DNA of 33,399 nucleotides from an uncultured Prevotellaceae bacterium (GTDB lineage Bacteria; Bacteroidota; Bacteroidia; Bacteroidales; Bacteroidaceae). Positions 1 to 8,380 of the stretch are shown in pieces. The position numbers and the translations under genes were made by a program. The notes under the pieces were generated by a model that worked only from the letters and a program-made list of their open reading frames with translations, had not been told where the DNA came from and did not search any database. Each line of letters opens with the position of its first letter. Within the stretch, counting starts at the first letter, position 1. The stretch spans positions 1 through 33,399 of the forward strand of contig ONMR01000021.1 in assembly GCA_900318995.1 (NCBI GenBank). Reading direction: 5' to 3'.

Positions 1-27
1 AACTGAAAATATTAACAAATTAAATAA

Positions 28-488
<461 letters not shown>

Positions 489-489
<1 letters not shown>

Positions 490-570
490 AAATGATACAA
501 AAGGGGACAGTCCCCAATTGTACTGTTTTCAAATGGTACAATTGGGGACTGTCCCCTTTTGTATCATTTT
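489..570. repeat. Perfect 35-bp inverted repeat with GGGGACAGTCCCC cores (REP/BIME-like or terminator)
   Basis: Arms 489-523 and 536-570 are exactly complementary over 35 bp around a 12-nt loop. Each arm contains its own small palindrome of the GGGGACnGTCCCC type, so the element can fold as one long hairpin or two small ones. It starts on the last base of the ntpK stop codon and is followed by T-rich sequence, so it could also end ntpK transcription. The length, perfection and nested palindromes resemble REP doublets mobilised by REP-associated tyrosine transposases more than an ordinary terminator. No transposase gene lies nearby. Confidence 0.85.
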
Positions 571-643
571 GTGCGTTTTTTTGCATTTTTTTTAAAAAGG
601 ATATATCTTTAAGGCTTTAAAAGGACTTTCTAATTATACTTCT

Positions 644-3600
644 ATGAGAAAATTACTACTCGTTTCTATCGGCCTGTGCGCATTTTCATTTGTGTTTGCA
701 GGCACAAGGAGTACTGCCGGCACGACTGATGCCGATAAAGTGAATAAGCGCTTGGAGCTTATCAAGCCCGGAGCAGACGGACGCGTTACGGTTACGCCTG
801 AACTGTTATCGGGTGTTACGGCCAAGAAGGAGAGATTGAATGCTATCAAGACACCCAAAGTGCCGATGCCCGATATGAATACTCTGCAGATGAACCTGAA
901 AGAGCGCGAAGCAGCCCGGATGGAGAAAAGGCAGAGGGACGATGCTGCAATGGAGAAGGCCCGTGTTGAAAGGCAGAACATGCCTGCTCCGGCTCCGGCA
1001 CCGAGCAGTTCATCGTATTACCATAAGAGTCAATGGAACCAGCCGTTCCAGGCCATCGGCGATGATTCGGTACTGTCACATATAGATCTGCTGATGAGCA
1101 GGAATACAGCGGCTTTCCGGAAATTCGGTGAGAGGGTATTTGTATATGATAAGGACGGTGCTTTAATGTCAAGTGAATACACCATTCATAATGTGAACGG
1201 TATTGCCCGCGAAATAGGCAGTTGGAGCGTTGAGATACCTGAAAATGCCACAATCAAGATGGTGTACATCGATAATGATACACTGAATGAGAGTTCTTCC
1301 TATTATATCGATCCCACCACCGGCAATCGCTGTGACCTTTCTCTATCCAGGACAGTCTATTACAACGGCAACGTGGTGACAATGATACGTAAGGAACTGG
1401 ACAATGCAGGCAATATGGTCGAGTACGGAAAGGTTGAGTCCGAATTTGATGACCAGGGACGTCCGGTCGTGACAATCCGATACTCATCATACATGGCTTA
1501 TGATCCCGCAACCGGAACTCAGAAACCTGCACTCAGCCCCAGCCGCAAGACAGAGTATGAATACTTGTCCAACGGTCTTGTAACAGTAACCGAATCTTAC
1601 TACGAGTATGATCCGACCATTAACGCCAACCGTTGGAAGCCTTCAAGCCGTTATACAAAGGGTACAGACAATGAAGGCGTTTATTATTATGAGTACGATT
1701 ATTTCAGCACTTATGATAATGATTGGGTAGGATCAAGCAAATATTCCACACTTGTGAAAGAGACTCCCGATGGAGGAAAGGAGATGACTCAGACATACTG
1801 GAGATGGAACAATTCCGACAAAGAGTGGTCTCTCTCCACCAGGCAGTTTACCCGTAACAACCCCAGGGACTACAGGACATATTCCGAGAATTACAACTAC
1901 AGCACAACCCTGCAGGCATTCTGGCTTAGTAGTGTGGAAGGATATGAGTATTTAGGCGACACGGCACGTTGTGCAGATTGGAACATCTCTTACAGAATGC
2001 CGGACTCAATCCCGCAGATGGATGATCAGATGTCGCTGATATCATACGGTAACAAGACTGAGTATGCCGATTATACACTCCAGGAACTGGGATGGACAGA
2101 AAGTGACGACAGTGATTTCTCACTGCCCCGCAAGTATGAGAACCGTTACACTCTTGATAAGAGTAACAAAGACTCAATCAGTTGGATAAGTGAAAGCAGG
2201 GTGGAATATGACTATAAGCTGGCTAAGGTTAATGACAGACAATATCCCGAATCATTGAAAATGGCTCAGAGAGAGTATCAATGGTACAATGGGGAATGGC
2301 TCCTGAAGTATGATTACAGATATGACTATGACGCTAACGGTTCAAGAATCCTGGATGAGAGCTATCTGAACGGTCAGATAATATCAAGACAGACCAGGAA
2401 GTACGTTTATTTCTACAAGACTGACTCATACGGAGACAGATATCAGGACCATAGAGTGATTGCCGAAGCACGTTGGAGCTTATCCAATGGTGTGCTTACA
2501 CCTATCTCGGCTTATGAATATGGTTATGACGATGCCTACAACTATCAGACTCTTACCATAGGTTATTCGTCTTGGGATGTAGAAAACAACCGCTGGATGA
2601 GAGGAAACAAGTATGAGTATGCATATGATGATAACGATAATCAGACACTGTACATAGCTTACAACTGGTATGCTGAAAAGGGTGTTTGGGTAGGATCATC
2701 AAAGGAGGCCACCGAATACAACGCCAAAGGTGATGTAACTAAGCGAGAGTATTGGTACAATAATTCCGATACACTGACAGCATGGACTCCAAGCTATATC
2801 CAGGAGGCTAATTATGATGCTAACGGCAATTTGATATTATCTCAGGAATGCTACAACTGGACAGGCGAATCATGGGAATACGGAAGCAGGTCCGAGTGGG
2901 CTTATTCGGCCGACGGACAGCTACTGTCGGAATCTGAGTCTTATTTGTCATCGGGCATATGGTACGGTTCCAGAAAGGATGAATATGAGTATGATGCCAA
3001 TGGTCTGATGACTCAGTCCATCTCTTATCAGTACTACGGTGTTCCCGGCGAGGAGTGGATTCCGCAATCAAAGAATGTATACACATATACCGATACTAAC
3101 GAACTCCTGTCACTTTACAGCTATATTTATGACGGAAATGATTGGAGCGTTAACCAGAAGTTTATTGCCCTGATGGAGGGTGGAGTTATTACCGCGTATG
3201 TGGACAGCGTGTATGAATCGTGGGAAAATGTATGGACTCCCAACTCCATGATTACCATTACCCGCGATGAGACAACCGGTATTGTTACTTCTCTCTATCA
3301 GGATTGGGATAATTCCAATAATGAATGGATAAATAACCGGAAGGAGTCTGTCAAGTATGACTCAGAGGGCCGGCAGATATACATAGAATCATACTACTGG
3401 GATACAAAGTACGATTATACCACCGGTGATTATGTACATTTCTGGAACGGAGACGAAAAGGCTGAATACGCCTTTGGCGATAACGGGCATCAGATTATGG
3501 AAGCCACCTATTACTGGGATAGCTATGATACTTTATGGGTCGGTAGCAATAAGTATGAATCGGACTATGATGATAACGGACGCGAGATCCTTTACGGTTC

Positions 3601-4537
3601 ATACTACTGGGATTATTCCAATCATGAGTGGTATGGTTCAAGAAAGACCGTATCGGCCTATGACAGCAACGGTTATGAGACTTTGTATATCGATTATAAC
3701 TGGGATTATGAGCTGAAGGATTGGGTTGCTGACAGTAAGTCCGAATATGAGTATGATGAATACGGCAACCAGGTGATGAGTGCATACTATTACGAGATGG
3801 ACTCCGAGGGTAACTGGATAGGATCAAGCAAGTACAGCTACTACACCAAGGACGGCATTACCTACAACGAAAGGTATGAGTGGGACTATGATAGGAACGA
3901 CTGGTACGGAATGTACAAGGATGAGTATTGTCATGACGAAAATTATTATATGTCCACATCATATTCCTGGGATTATAACGAATGGTGTTGGGTTGGTTCC
4001 GAGAAGCGTGAAGAGATCAGTAACGGTAACGTTAGTGATATAACAACATATTACTGGGACAGAGCCTCAAATAGTTGGATTGCCAGCCAGAAGGAGCAGG
4101 ACGAGGTAGTAGAGACTCCATTGTCAATAAAGTTTATACATACTGAGTCTGAATGGGATATCAGAGCTTCCAGGTGGGTTTATACAACCCGTGTGACCGA
4201 AGAGGAGGCATATCAGGCTAATGACAATCTTGACTATCAATTAATGAAGAAGGAGGTATACAAACCTGTTACATCTACATGGATGGAGGATTATACAATC
4301 AAGCAGGTTTATGTGTACAAATCACTTACAGGTGTCAGACAAGTCAACGTTGACATGAATATCCGCGTTGATGACGGTAAGATAATCGTGAATGCTCCCG
4401 ATGATTCGGCTATCAGGATTTCGGCAGTTTCAGGCTCTCAGGTAGCAAGCGGAAAGGGCCAGGTTGAGGCTGCCGTGGCTCCGGGCATTTACCTGATCAC
4501 AGTGGATGGCAAGACCGTCAAGGTGGTTGTCCGCTGA
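644..4537 (+). CDS. Large tandem-repeat secreted protein with type IX secretion C-terminal sorting domain
   Basis: The 1297-residue protein begins with a signal peptide (MRKLLLVSIGLCAFSFVFAG). A low-complexity stretch rich in charged residues, Ala and Pro follows (about 60-125). From about residue 270 to 1190 there are roughly 20 degenerate repeats of about 40 residues, with a recurring pattern of Y-E-Y-D..G-N, then Y.W, then W..SSK. The pattern recalls YD/RHS-like beta repeats, but I do not recognise a named family. The last 65 residues look like a type A sorting domain: RVDDGKIIVNAP, then GIYLITVDGKTVKVVVR at the terminus. It is therefore probably exported by Sec and then moved across the outer membrane and attached by the type IX system. 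A weak promoter (TATCTTTA, 604-611) lies 33 bp upstream. Its ligand or role is unknown. Confidence 0.8.
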   Translation: MRKLLLVSIGLCAFSFVFAGTRSTAGTTDADKVNKRLELIKPGADGRVTVTPELLSGVTAKKERLNAIKTPKVPMPDMNTLQMNLKEREAARMEKRQRDDAAMEKARVERQNMPAPAPAPSSSSYYHKSQWNQPFQAIGDDSVLSHIDLLMSRNTAAFRKFGERVFVYDKDGALMSSEYTIHNVNGIAREIGSWSVEIPENATIKMVYIDNDTLNESSSYYIDPTTGNRCDLSLSRTVYYNGNVVTMIRKELDNAGNMVEYGKVESEFDDQGRPVVTIRYSSYMAYDPATGTQKPALSPSRKTEYEYLSNGLVTVTESYYEYDPTINANRWKPSSRYTKGTDNEGVYYYEYDYFSTYDNDWVGSSKYSTLVKETPDGGKEMTQTYWRWNNSDKEWSLSTRQFTRNNPRDYRTYSENYNYSTTLQAFWLSSVEGYEYLGDTARCADWNISYRMPDSIPQMDDQMSLISYGNKTEYADYTLQELGWTESDDSDFSLPRKYENRYTLDKSNKDSISWISESRVEYDYKLAKVNDRQYPESLKMAQREYQWYNGEWLLKYDYRYDYDANGSRILDESYLNGQIISRQTRKYVYFYKTDSYGDRYQDHRVIAEARWSLSNGVLTPISAYEYGYDDAYNYQTLTIGYSSWDVENNRWMRGNKYEYAYDDNDNQTLYIAYNWYAEKGVWVGSSKEATEYNAKGDVTKREYWYNNSDTLTAWTPSYIQEANYDANGNLILSQECYNWTGESWEYGSRSEWAYSADGQLLSESESYLSSGIWYGSRKDEYEYDANGLMTQSISYQYYGVPGEEWIPQSKNVYTYTDTNELLSLYSYIYDGNDWSVNQKFIALMEGGVITAYVDSVYESWENVWTPNSMITITRDETTGIVTSLYQDWDNSNNEWINNRKESVKYDSEGRQIYIESYYWDTKYDYTTGDYVHFWNGDEKAEYAFGDNGHQIMEATYYWDSYDTLWVGSNKYESDYDDNGREILYGSYYWDYSNHEWYGSRKTVSAYDSNGYETLYIDYNWDYELKDWVADSKSEYEYDEYGNQVMSAYYYEMDSEGNWIGSSKYSYYTKDGITYNERYEWDYDRNDWYGMYKDEYCHDENYYMSTSYSWDYNEWCWVGSEKREEISNGNVSDITTYYWDRASNSWIASQKEQDEVVETPLSIKFIHTESEWDIRASRWVYTTRVTEEEAYQANDNLDYQLMKKEVYKPVTSTWMEDYTIKQVYVYKSLTGVRQVNVDMNIRVDDGKIIVNAPDDSAIRISAVSGSQVASGKGQVEAAVAPGIYLITVDGKTVKVVVR

Positions 4538-4556
4538 CGGTGAGTTCCGAAAAGAG

Positions 4557-4582
4557 TAAAGGGTCGCTGATGCGGCCCTTTA
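4557..4582. terminator. Bidirectional intrinsic terminator between convergent genes
   Basis: TAAAGGGTCGC, loop TGAT, GCGGCCCTTTA forms an 11-bp stem with one T-G pair. T-rich tracts follow on the plus strand (TTTATTCTTTTCGTTTT) and on the minus strand. It sits between the repeat-protein gene and ruvC, and the ruvC stop codon lies inside the right arm. Confidence 0.8.
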
Positions 4583-5161
4583 TTCTTTTCGTTTTAATAC
4601 TTTGTCCGGATTACTGGATATGAATTCCTTCCAGCTCTTGGGACCTTTCTTACCGGTATCGGGGCGGCCCATCTGCAGGTAGTGGCAGTAGGCGGCGGCC
4701 AGGGCATCGGTGGCATCCAGGAACTTGGGCATATCACTCTGGTCCAGATGGAGCATGCGCTGAAGCATTCCGGCTACCTGCTCCTTGCTGGCGTTTCCGT
4801 TGCCGGTTATGGCCATCTTGATTTTCATGGGGGCGTACTCCGTGATGGGCACGCTGTGGTTGATGGCGGCTGCAATGGCTACGCCCTGGGCGCGTCCCAG
4901 CTTGAGCATGGACTGCACGTTCTTGCCGAAGAAGGGGGCCTCAATGGCCATTTCATCGGGCAGGTATGAGTCTATGATGCCGTTCACGCGCTGGAAAATG
5001 TGGCCCAGCTTGAGGTACATATCGGACTCCTTGCGCATATCGATTACGCCCATGGTTACGATTGACGGCTTGGTGCCCTCAACCTTGATGACGCCGTAAC
5101 CCATCACGTTGGTGCCGGGGTCAATGCCCAGGATTATCTTCTCTACTACGGGCTTAATCAT
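4580..5161 (-). CDS. ruvC: Crossover junction endodeoxyribonuclease RuvC
   Basis: RuvC is the Holliday-junction resolvase that cuts symmetrically after RuvAB branch migration in homologous recombination and repair. The 193-residue length is normal. The RNase H-like fold signature is visible: [15 protein letters not shown] near the start with the first catalytic Asp, [11 protein letters not shown] with the catalytic Glu, and [12 protein letters not shown] near residue 150 with the last acidic pair. The start at MIKPVVEK places the beta-strand IILGIDPG close to the N-terminus, as expected. A Bacteroidota -7 box (TATCTTTG) lies 33 bp upstream. The C-terminal tail is Lys-rich. Confidence 0.97.
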   Translation of the reverse strand: MIKPVVEKIILGIDPGTNVMGYGVIKVEGTKPSIVTMGVIDMRKESDMYLKLGHIFQRVNGIIDSYLPDEMAIEAPFFGKNVQSMLKLGRAQGVAIAAAINHSVPITEYAPMKIKMAITGNGNASKEQVAGMLQRMLHLDQSDMPKFLDATDALAAAYCHYLQMGRPDTGKKGPKSWKEFISSNPDKVLKRKE

Positions 5162-5193
5162 TCCTTTTTGCGCCGATGAAATTTTTATTTTGC

Positions 5194-5201
5194 CAAAGAT
5201 A
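5194..5201 (-). promoter_or_regulatory. -7 box (TATCTTTG) for ruvC
   Basis: CAAAGATA on the plus strand reads TATCTTTG towards ruvC, matching the TAnnTTTG box of Bacteroidota housekeeping promoters. It is back to back with the tRNA promoter. No strong -33 box is obvious. Confidence 0.6.
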
Positions 5202-5223
5202 GTGATTATTCAATCCTAATTGT

Positions 5224-5231
5224 TACCTTTG
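5224..5231 (+). promoter_or_regulatory. -7 box (TACCTTTG) for tRNA-Ala
   Basis: TACCTTTG lies 30 bp before the mature tRNA 5' end, which would give a short 5' leader for RNase P to remove. It is divergent from the ruvC promoter 23 bp away. Confidence 0.6.
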
Positions 5232-5261
5232 TGTCCGAATTCTGAACGGGATTCAGGTTTT

Positions 5262-5335
5262 GGGGCATTAGCTCATCTGGCTAGAGCGTTTGACTGGCAG
5301 TCAAGAGGTGACGAGTTCGAGTCTCGTATGCTCCA
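5262..5335 (+). tRNA. tRNA-Ala (anticodon GGC)
   Basis: The 74-nt cloverleaf has acceptor arms GGGGCAT/ATGCTCC, a D-arm with GCTC/GAGC, an anticodon stem TTTGA/TCAAG enclosing the loop CTGGCAG (anticodon GGC) and a T-arm ACGAG-TTCGAGT-CTCGT. The acceptor stem contains the G3-U70 wobble pair that identifies alanine tRNAs, and the discriminator base is A. CCA is not encoded. No copy of its 3' end, which would mark an integrated element, is visible elsewhere in the window. Confidence 0.97.
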
Positions 5336-5342
5336 CTAAAAT

Positions 5343-5370
5343 CCCCTCCACAAGCCTTGTGGAGGGGTTT
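5343..5370 (+). terminator. Intrinsic terminator of tRNA-Ala
   Basis: CCCCTCCACAAG (5343-5354) pairs perfectly with CTTGTGGAGGGG (5356-5367) and is followed by TTTCATTTT. It begins 8 bases after the tRNA. Confidence 0.85.
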
Positions 5371-5526
5371 CATTTTGAAAACCTTCCTAAAACCTTCCTA
5401 AAACGGATAAAGAATTGACCGGAAGCAGAAACTGCCTCCGGCCAGGTAGGTATTTAAAACACAAAGCCTACAAGGGCTGTGTTTCAATGCAAAAATACTC
5501 AATTTTTCAATCTTACTGAAAAATAG

Positions 5527-5534
5527 TATCTTTG
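5527..5534 (+). promoter_or_regulatory. -7 box (TATCTTTG) for the amidase-like gene
   Basis: TATCTTTG lies 26 bp before the ATG at 5560, with a TTTTT tract near the expected -33 position. The 150 bp before it contains two imperfect hairpins (about 5420-5442 and 5456-5484) and a tandem AAAACCTTCCT pair, but no gene. An intact promoter argues the downstream gene is expressed. Confidence 0.55.
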
Positions 5535-5559
5535 ATAGACAATTTAAATCTAAACCACC

Positions 5560-6156
5560 ATGAACATCTATCTACTCCCAGCCCTAACGGGCAGCAGCCT
5601 CCGCACCAAGTCCCCCGATAACCGGCTTATTATTCCCACATACCTGGATAACATAACAGACGGCATCCATCAGGACCTATGCCAATCCCACAAAAACACA
5701 CCGTTCATCACCATCACCAGACTGACCGGCCCGATGGATCAAATTATCTCCAGACTCATAGAAACAGAGAACATCACCCCGCCATCCGCCAACCTGCTGA
5801 TAGCAGTAGGCCTCAACGCCTCAACCGATGACGGCTACTACCACACATCCCAAGGCTGGTCAGTATGCAACAATACAAGCAGCAAAGTTTCAGGAACCCT
5901 TGCAGAGAGCCTCACAACCGCCGCCCTCCGGATTCTGGGACGCAGAGCCTTCTCGATGCCCGGACAGATACCATCCCAACGCCACCTAAGCCAAGCCGCC
6001 CTCCTGTCAGTCCTACCAATCCCTGCAGTCCTCACCCTCAACCTCTATCAGGATAACCGTCCGGACATAGAGTACCTGCTCAGCAGCGTAGGCCGCCAGG
6101 CAATCATAAAACTTCACACCAAAGGAATAATGGATTACCTAAGCCTCAATCCATAA
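5560..6156 (+). CDS. Amidase_3-like protein lacking all catalytic residues (predicted pseudoenzyme)
   Basis: This 198-residue protein follows, along its length, the layout of Bacteroidota and phage N-acetylmuramoyl-L-alanine amidases. It has TKSPDNRL after the first strand (family: GKRSPDGRL), LLIAVGLNAS (family: SIHANA), QGWSV (family: RGWEV), and at the C-terminus PAVLTLNLYQDNRPDIEYLL followed by GRQAIIKLH and GIMDYL (family: CPAVLTENFFMDN, then GIxxY). The metal-binding and catalytic positions are all replaced: the GHG histidine by L9 (ALT), the second-strand Glu by I25, the IHAN histidine by G84, and the TEN glutamate by L160. The frame is intact and has its own promoter, so this looks like a retained non-enzymatic wall-binding or regulatory protein, not fresh decay. 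Codon use is strongly C-rich, unlike nearby housekeeping genes. It overlaps the convergent gene by 11 bp. Confidence 0.7.
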   Translation: MNIYLLPALTGSSLRTKSPDNRLIIPTYLDNITDGIHQDLCQSHKNTPFITITRLTGPMDQIISRLIETENITPPSANLLIAVGLNASTDDGYYHTSQGWSVCNNTSSKVSGTLAESLTTAALRILGRRAFSMPGQIPSQRHLSQAALLSVLPIPAVLTLNLYQDNRPDIEYLLSSVGRQAIIKLHTKGIMDYLSLNP

Positions 6157-6565
6157 AGAGGGCACCTTCCCAGTTCTTCTTCCAGGCCGAACCGTCAAAA
6201 GCATAATCGTCCAGACGGCTCTCCAGATACTTGAAATACTGCCTCCAGCCAGCCTCATACAGCCAACTGAAGTCCGCCTCTTTAAACGAAGGATTATATT
6301 GACATACAAACGATGCATAGTCAGCAATGGCGTCAGCCACGGCATTCTCATCCTTCACCCTGAGCAGAGTCTGCTCATCCTCAGGAACCACCTCCTGCTT
6401 ATCCTTAAGCAGAAAAGCCATTGCTATGTTAGCCAAGATTTCAGTGACCCCATTCAGGTCTTTCTCAGTCATGAGTGTCTTCATGGCATCACAGCCTCCC
6501 CATTCGGCATTTGCCAAATATCTCTCCATATCAGGAGTCACATAAAAGGACCTTCTTAATATCAT
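6146..6565 (-). CDS. Hypothetical acidic protein
   Basis: I do not recognise this protein. With the ATG at 6565 it is about 139 residues; a TTG at 6619 in the same frame would give 157. I prefer the ATG because the region between carries an inverted repeat that looks like leader RNA structure. The protein is acidic and mostly helical, with several Trp and Tyr residues (EWGGCDAM; YEAGWRQYFKYLESRLDDYA), and has no signal peptide or membrane segment. It reads against the neighbouring lysis-type genes and its stop lies inside the 3' end of the amidase-like gene. A -7 box (6793-6800) lies about 230 bp upstream, leaving a long structured leader. It could be an immunity or control protein for the flanking lysis genes, but that rests only on position. 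Confidence 0.55.
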   Translation of the reverse strand: MILRRSFYVTPDMERYLANAEWGGCDAMKTLMTEKDLNGVTEILANIAMAFLLKDKQEVVPEDEQTLLRVKDENAVADAIADYASFVCQYNPSFKEADFSWLYEAGWRQYFKYLESRLDDYAFDGSAWKKNWEGALFMD

Positions 6566-6580
6566 ATATTCAATATAAAT

Positions 6581-6668
6581 AATGTGGGTGCCATCTGCGT
6601 AGAAATCAGGCAACGCCAATCGCCCAAAAGCATACGACAGAGAAAGACACCCACATTAAACGGGTGTC
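6581..6668 (-). promoter_or_regulatory. Mutually exclusive hairpins in the leader of the 6146-6565 gene
   Basis: In the minus-strand transcript GACACCC (6668-6662) can pair with GGGTGTC (6652-6646). Alternatively AATGTGGGTG (6657-6648) can pair over 10 bp with CACCCACATT (6590-6581), just upstream of the ATG. Both pairings need the same GGGTG segment, so they exclude each other, as in an attenuator or translational switch. No known riboswitch class is recognised. Confidence 0.4.
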
Positions 6669-6792
6669 TATTCCCTTCATGCATCGTAGCTTTTTCTTAG
6701 AATTTGGCGTTTTCGATTTCTACCTGCAAAAAGCGAATATCAATAATATTCCAATATGTCTCAATCACCAAACAAGGCCAGTGATTATGTAG

Positions 6793-6800
6793 CAAAGATA
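6793..6800 (-). promoter_or_regulatory. -7 box (TATCTTTG), minus strand
   Basis: CAAAGATA on the plus strand reads TATCTTTG leftwards, with GTTG about 21 bp upstream of it. It is a plausible start for the 6146-6565 transcript. A second CAAAGATA occurs at 6916-6923. The rest of 6670-6935 holds no gene that I can support. Confidence 0.45.
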
Positions 6801-6938
6801 ATGTAAGAACAGAGAAATAAACAACAGGCAACCACTTTTTTTTGAGTCTCCATAGCGTCACAAACCATATCCATACCGGTAATTCGCGTTTCCATAATCA
6901 ATTCCACCACCAAAACAAAGATACACCCATCAATCTCT

Positions 6939-6970
6939 ATTGCACACTTCTCCCGAAAGTGTTACCTTTG
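6939..6970 (+). promoter_or_regulatory. Promoter of the lysis-type cassette (ATTG-N20-TACCTTTG)
   Basis: ATTG at 6939-6942, a 20-bp spacer and TACCTTTG at 6963-6970 match the Bacteroidota -33/-7 layout. GTGTTA (6958-6963) and TAACAC (6975-6980) form an inverted repeat around the -7 box that could be a repressor site. A palindrome AAACAAAC-CA-GTTTGTTT follows at 7006-7023 in the 5' leader. Confidence 0.6.
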
Positions 6971-7065
6971 CTGTTAACACAGCGAACCCTGGCTGCGCTC
7001 GGTATAAACAAACCAGTTTGTTTCTACTCTCGCTTGCTCAGGCTTTGCTATAAATAAATACCACT

Positions 7066-7566
7066 ATGAAAAACACAAACATCACCCTCATTGTATCCAT
7101 AGTCATCCTCCTTCCGATGGCCACCGCCTGCCGCAGCACCCGTCAGCAGACCAGCAGCAGCTCAAACAGTACCACCATCAGCAGCGCCACAATAGACAGC
7201 ATAGCGAAGCGCCTGATGTCTCAGCACCGCCGCACCACCACCATAACTGTACTTCCGATGCAAACACCCGGCCTCAAACCTCTCCCCAAGACCGATGCCC
7301 AAGCACCGGCCCAGGACATCATCATCCAACTCCTGCAGCAAGGAGGCGGCACCATAATAATAGAAGAGCATGAGCAGCACCAGCAAGACCAATCAACCAC
7401 CATAAATCATGAATCAATCCAAGACACAACCACCACACAAAACACCCACCATGAACAAACAACGAGTAACCCGCCCCGTGCCTCACCCATAATAGACAAG
7501 ATCTTCTACATCTTCCTGCTTCTGGCATTCATAATAGTATTACTCCAGGGCAGGAGGAACCAATGA
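7066..7566 (+). CDS. Lipoprotein with C-terminal membrane anchor (candidate unimolecular spanin)
   Basis: The 166-residue protein starts with a lipoprotein signal (hydrophobic stretch ending in the lipobox MATAC, Cys22). It continues as a Ser/Thr/Gln/His-rich periplasmic linker of about 115 residues and ends with one transmembrane helix (about 142-160, IFYIFLLLAFIIVLLQ) and a basic tail GRRNQ. A lipid anchor at one end and a membrane helix at the other is the layout of unimolecular spanins such as T1 gp11, which join inner and outer membranes at the end of phage lysis. It is first in a tight run with a GH24 lysozyme (37-bp gap) and a membrane coiled-coil protein. It could instead be an unrelated envelope-spanning lipoprotein. 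Codon use is C-rich, as in 5560-6156. Confidence 0.6.
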   Translation: MKNTNITLIVSIVILLPMATACRSTRQQTSSSSNSTTISSATIDSIAKRLMSQHRRTTTITVLPMQTPGLKPLPKTDAQAPAQDIIIQLLQQGGGTIIIEEHEQHQQDQSTTINHESIQDTTTTQNTHHEQTTSNPPRASPIIDKIFYIFLLLAFIIVLLQGRRNQ

Positions 7567-7603
7567 CACACCGTTCAAATAATCAACCATAAAACACACA
7601 GCC

Positions 7604-8029
7604 ATGAAATCAACAAACTACGCAATATTACTCATTAAGAGTTTTGAGCAGCTACGCCTCAACTCATACCTCTGCCCAGGGGGCAAGTGGACCATAGGCT
7701 ACGGCCACACCGACGGCGTCAATCAGGGTATGCTTATAACCGAAAAAACAGCTGAAGCCTTCCTCAAACAAGACATCAAGCACGCAGAAACCGAAGTCAA
7801 CAAAGTGGATGCAGTCCTCACCCAAAAGCAGTTCGATGCCTTGGTAAGCTTCGTCTTCAACGTAGGTGTCCAGGCCTTCCGAGTAAGCACTCTGCGCAAG
7901 CTCGTTGAGCGCAATCCAAATGACCCCAAGATAGCCGATGAGTTCCGCCGCTGGGTTTATGCCGGAGATAAGAAACTCCCCGGATTGATCAAACGCCGCG
8001 AACAAGAAATCAAACTCTATTACTCATAA
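7604..8029 (+). CDS. Phage-type lysozyme (endolysin, glycoside hydrolase family 24)
   Basis: GH24 lysozymes hydrolyse the beta-1,4 bond between MurNAc and GlcNAc in peptidoglycan. The 141-residue protein is one complete domain. The family signature Glu-x8-(Asp/Cys)-x5-Thr is present as E15 (SFEQLRL), C24 (YLCPGG) and T30 (KWTIGYGHT). The C-terminal family blocks FDALVSFVFNVG and GLIKRREQEIKLYYS are also intact, so it should be active. There is no signal peptide, so release would need a holin or pore, perhaps from a neighbouring gene. It lies between the spanin-like lipoprotein and the coiled-coil protein, presumably in one transcript from the promoter at 6939-6970. Confidence 0.93.
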   Translation: MKSTNYAILLIKSFEQLRLNSYLCPGGKWTIGYGHTDGVNQGMLITEKTAEAFLKQDIKHAETEVNKVDAVLTQKQFDALVSFVFNVGVQAFRVSTLRKLVERNPNDPKIADEFRRWVYAGDKKLPGLIKRREQEIKLYYS

Positions 8030-8042
8030 ACAATGAACAACC

Positions 8043-8354
8043 ATGGAAACACCAATCCTGAATTTGATAACCGACTGCCTGGTACCATTGGTAACGGCAG
8101 TAGCAGGCTGGCTTGCCGGCAGCAGAAAGCGCCGCAATGACGCTCTCAAAAGCATGCAAGACTCCATAGACATCCTGAGCATGGAAAACAAGCGTCTCAT
8201 TGAGGACTTAACAACCGTCAATCGTGAAGTCGTGGCCCTCCGCCGTGAGAATGGAGAGCTCAAGACCTCCGTTGATCAACTCTGCAAAGAGAATGCTCAA
8301 CTCAAGACCGAAGTCCAGGATCTGCGTAAGCAGCTCACACAAGCACCTGCGTAA
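8043..8354 (+). CDS. Small membrane-anchored coiled-coil protein (possible holin or lysis accessory)
   Basis: The 103 residues split into an N-terminal hydrophobic segment (about 5-26, ILNLITDCLVPLVTAVAGWL), a basic stop GSRKRR and a long heptad-like helix to about residue 98 (repeats of ENKRLIEDL, NREVVALRRENGEL and KENAQLKTEV). This predicts one membrane helix and a dimeric or trimeric coiled coil on the cytoplasmic side. It starts 13 bp after the lysozyme stop, so it is probably co-transcribed. In phage lysis modules a small membrane protein beside the endolysin is often the holin. One transmembrane helix with a long coiled coil is not a standard holin, so the call is by position only. Confidence 0.7.
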   Translation: METPILNLITDCLVPLVTAVAGWLAGSRKRRNDALKSMQDSIDILSMENKRLIEDLTTVNREVVALRRENGELKTSVDQLCKENAQLKTEVQDLRKQLTQAPA

Positions 8355-8380
8355 CATCCGATGCTTCGCACCGGTTCCGT

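Noticed and set aside
5262-5560. tRNA-Ala followed by phage-type genes as a prophage attachment site
   Set aside because: No integrase and no second copy of the tRNA 3' end could be found in the window, and the tRNA keeps its own terminator.
6842-7057. 71-codon plus-strand frame before the lysis genes
   Set aside because: It spans the predicted promoter and palindrome of the cassette and has no protein character.
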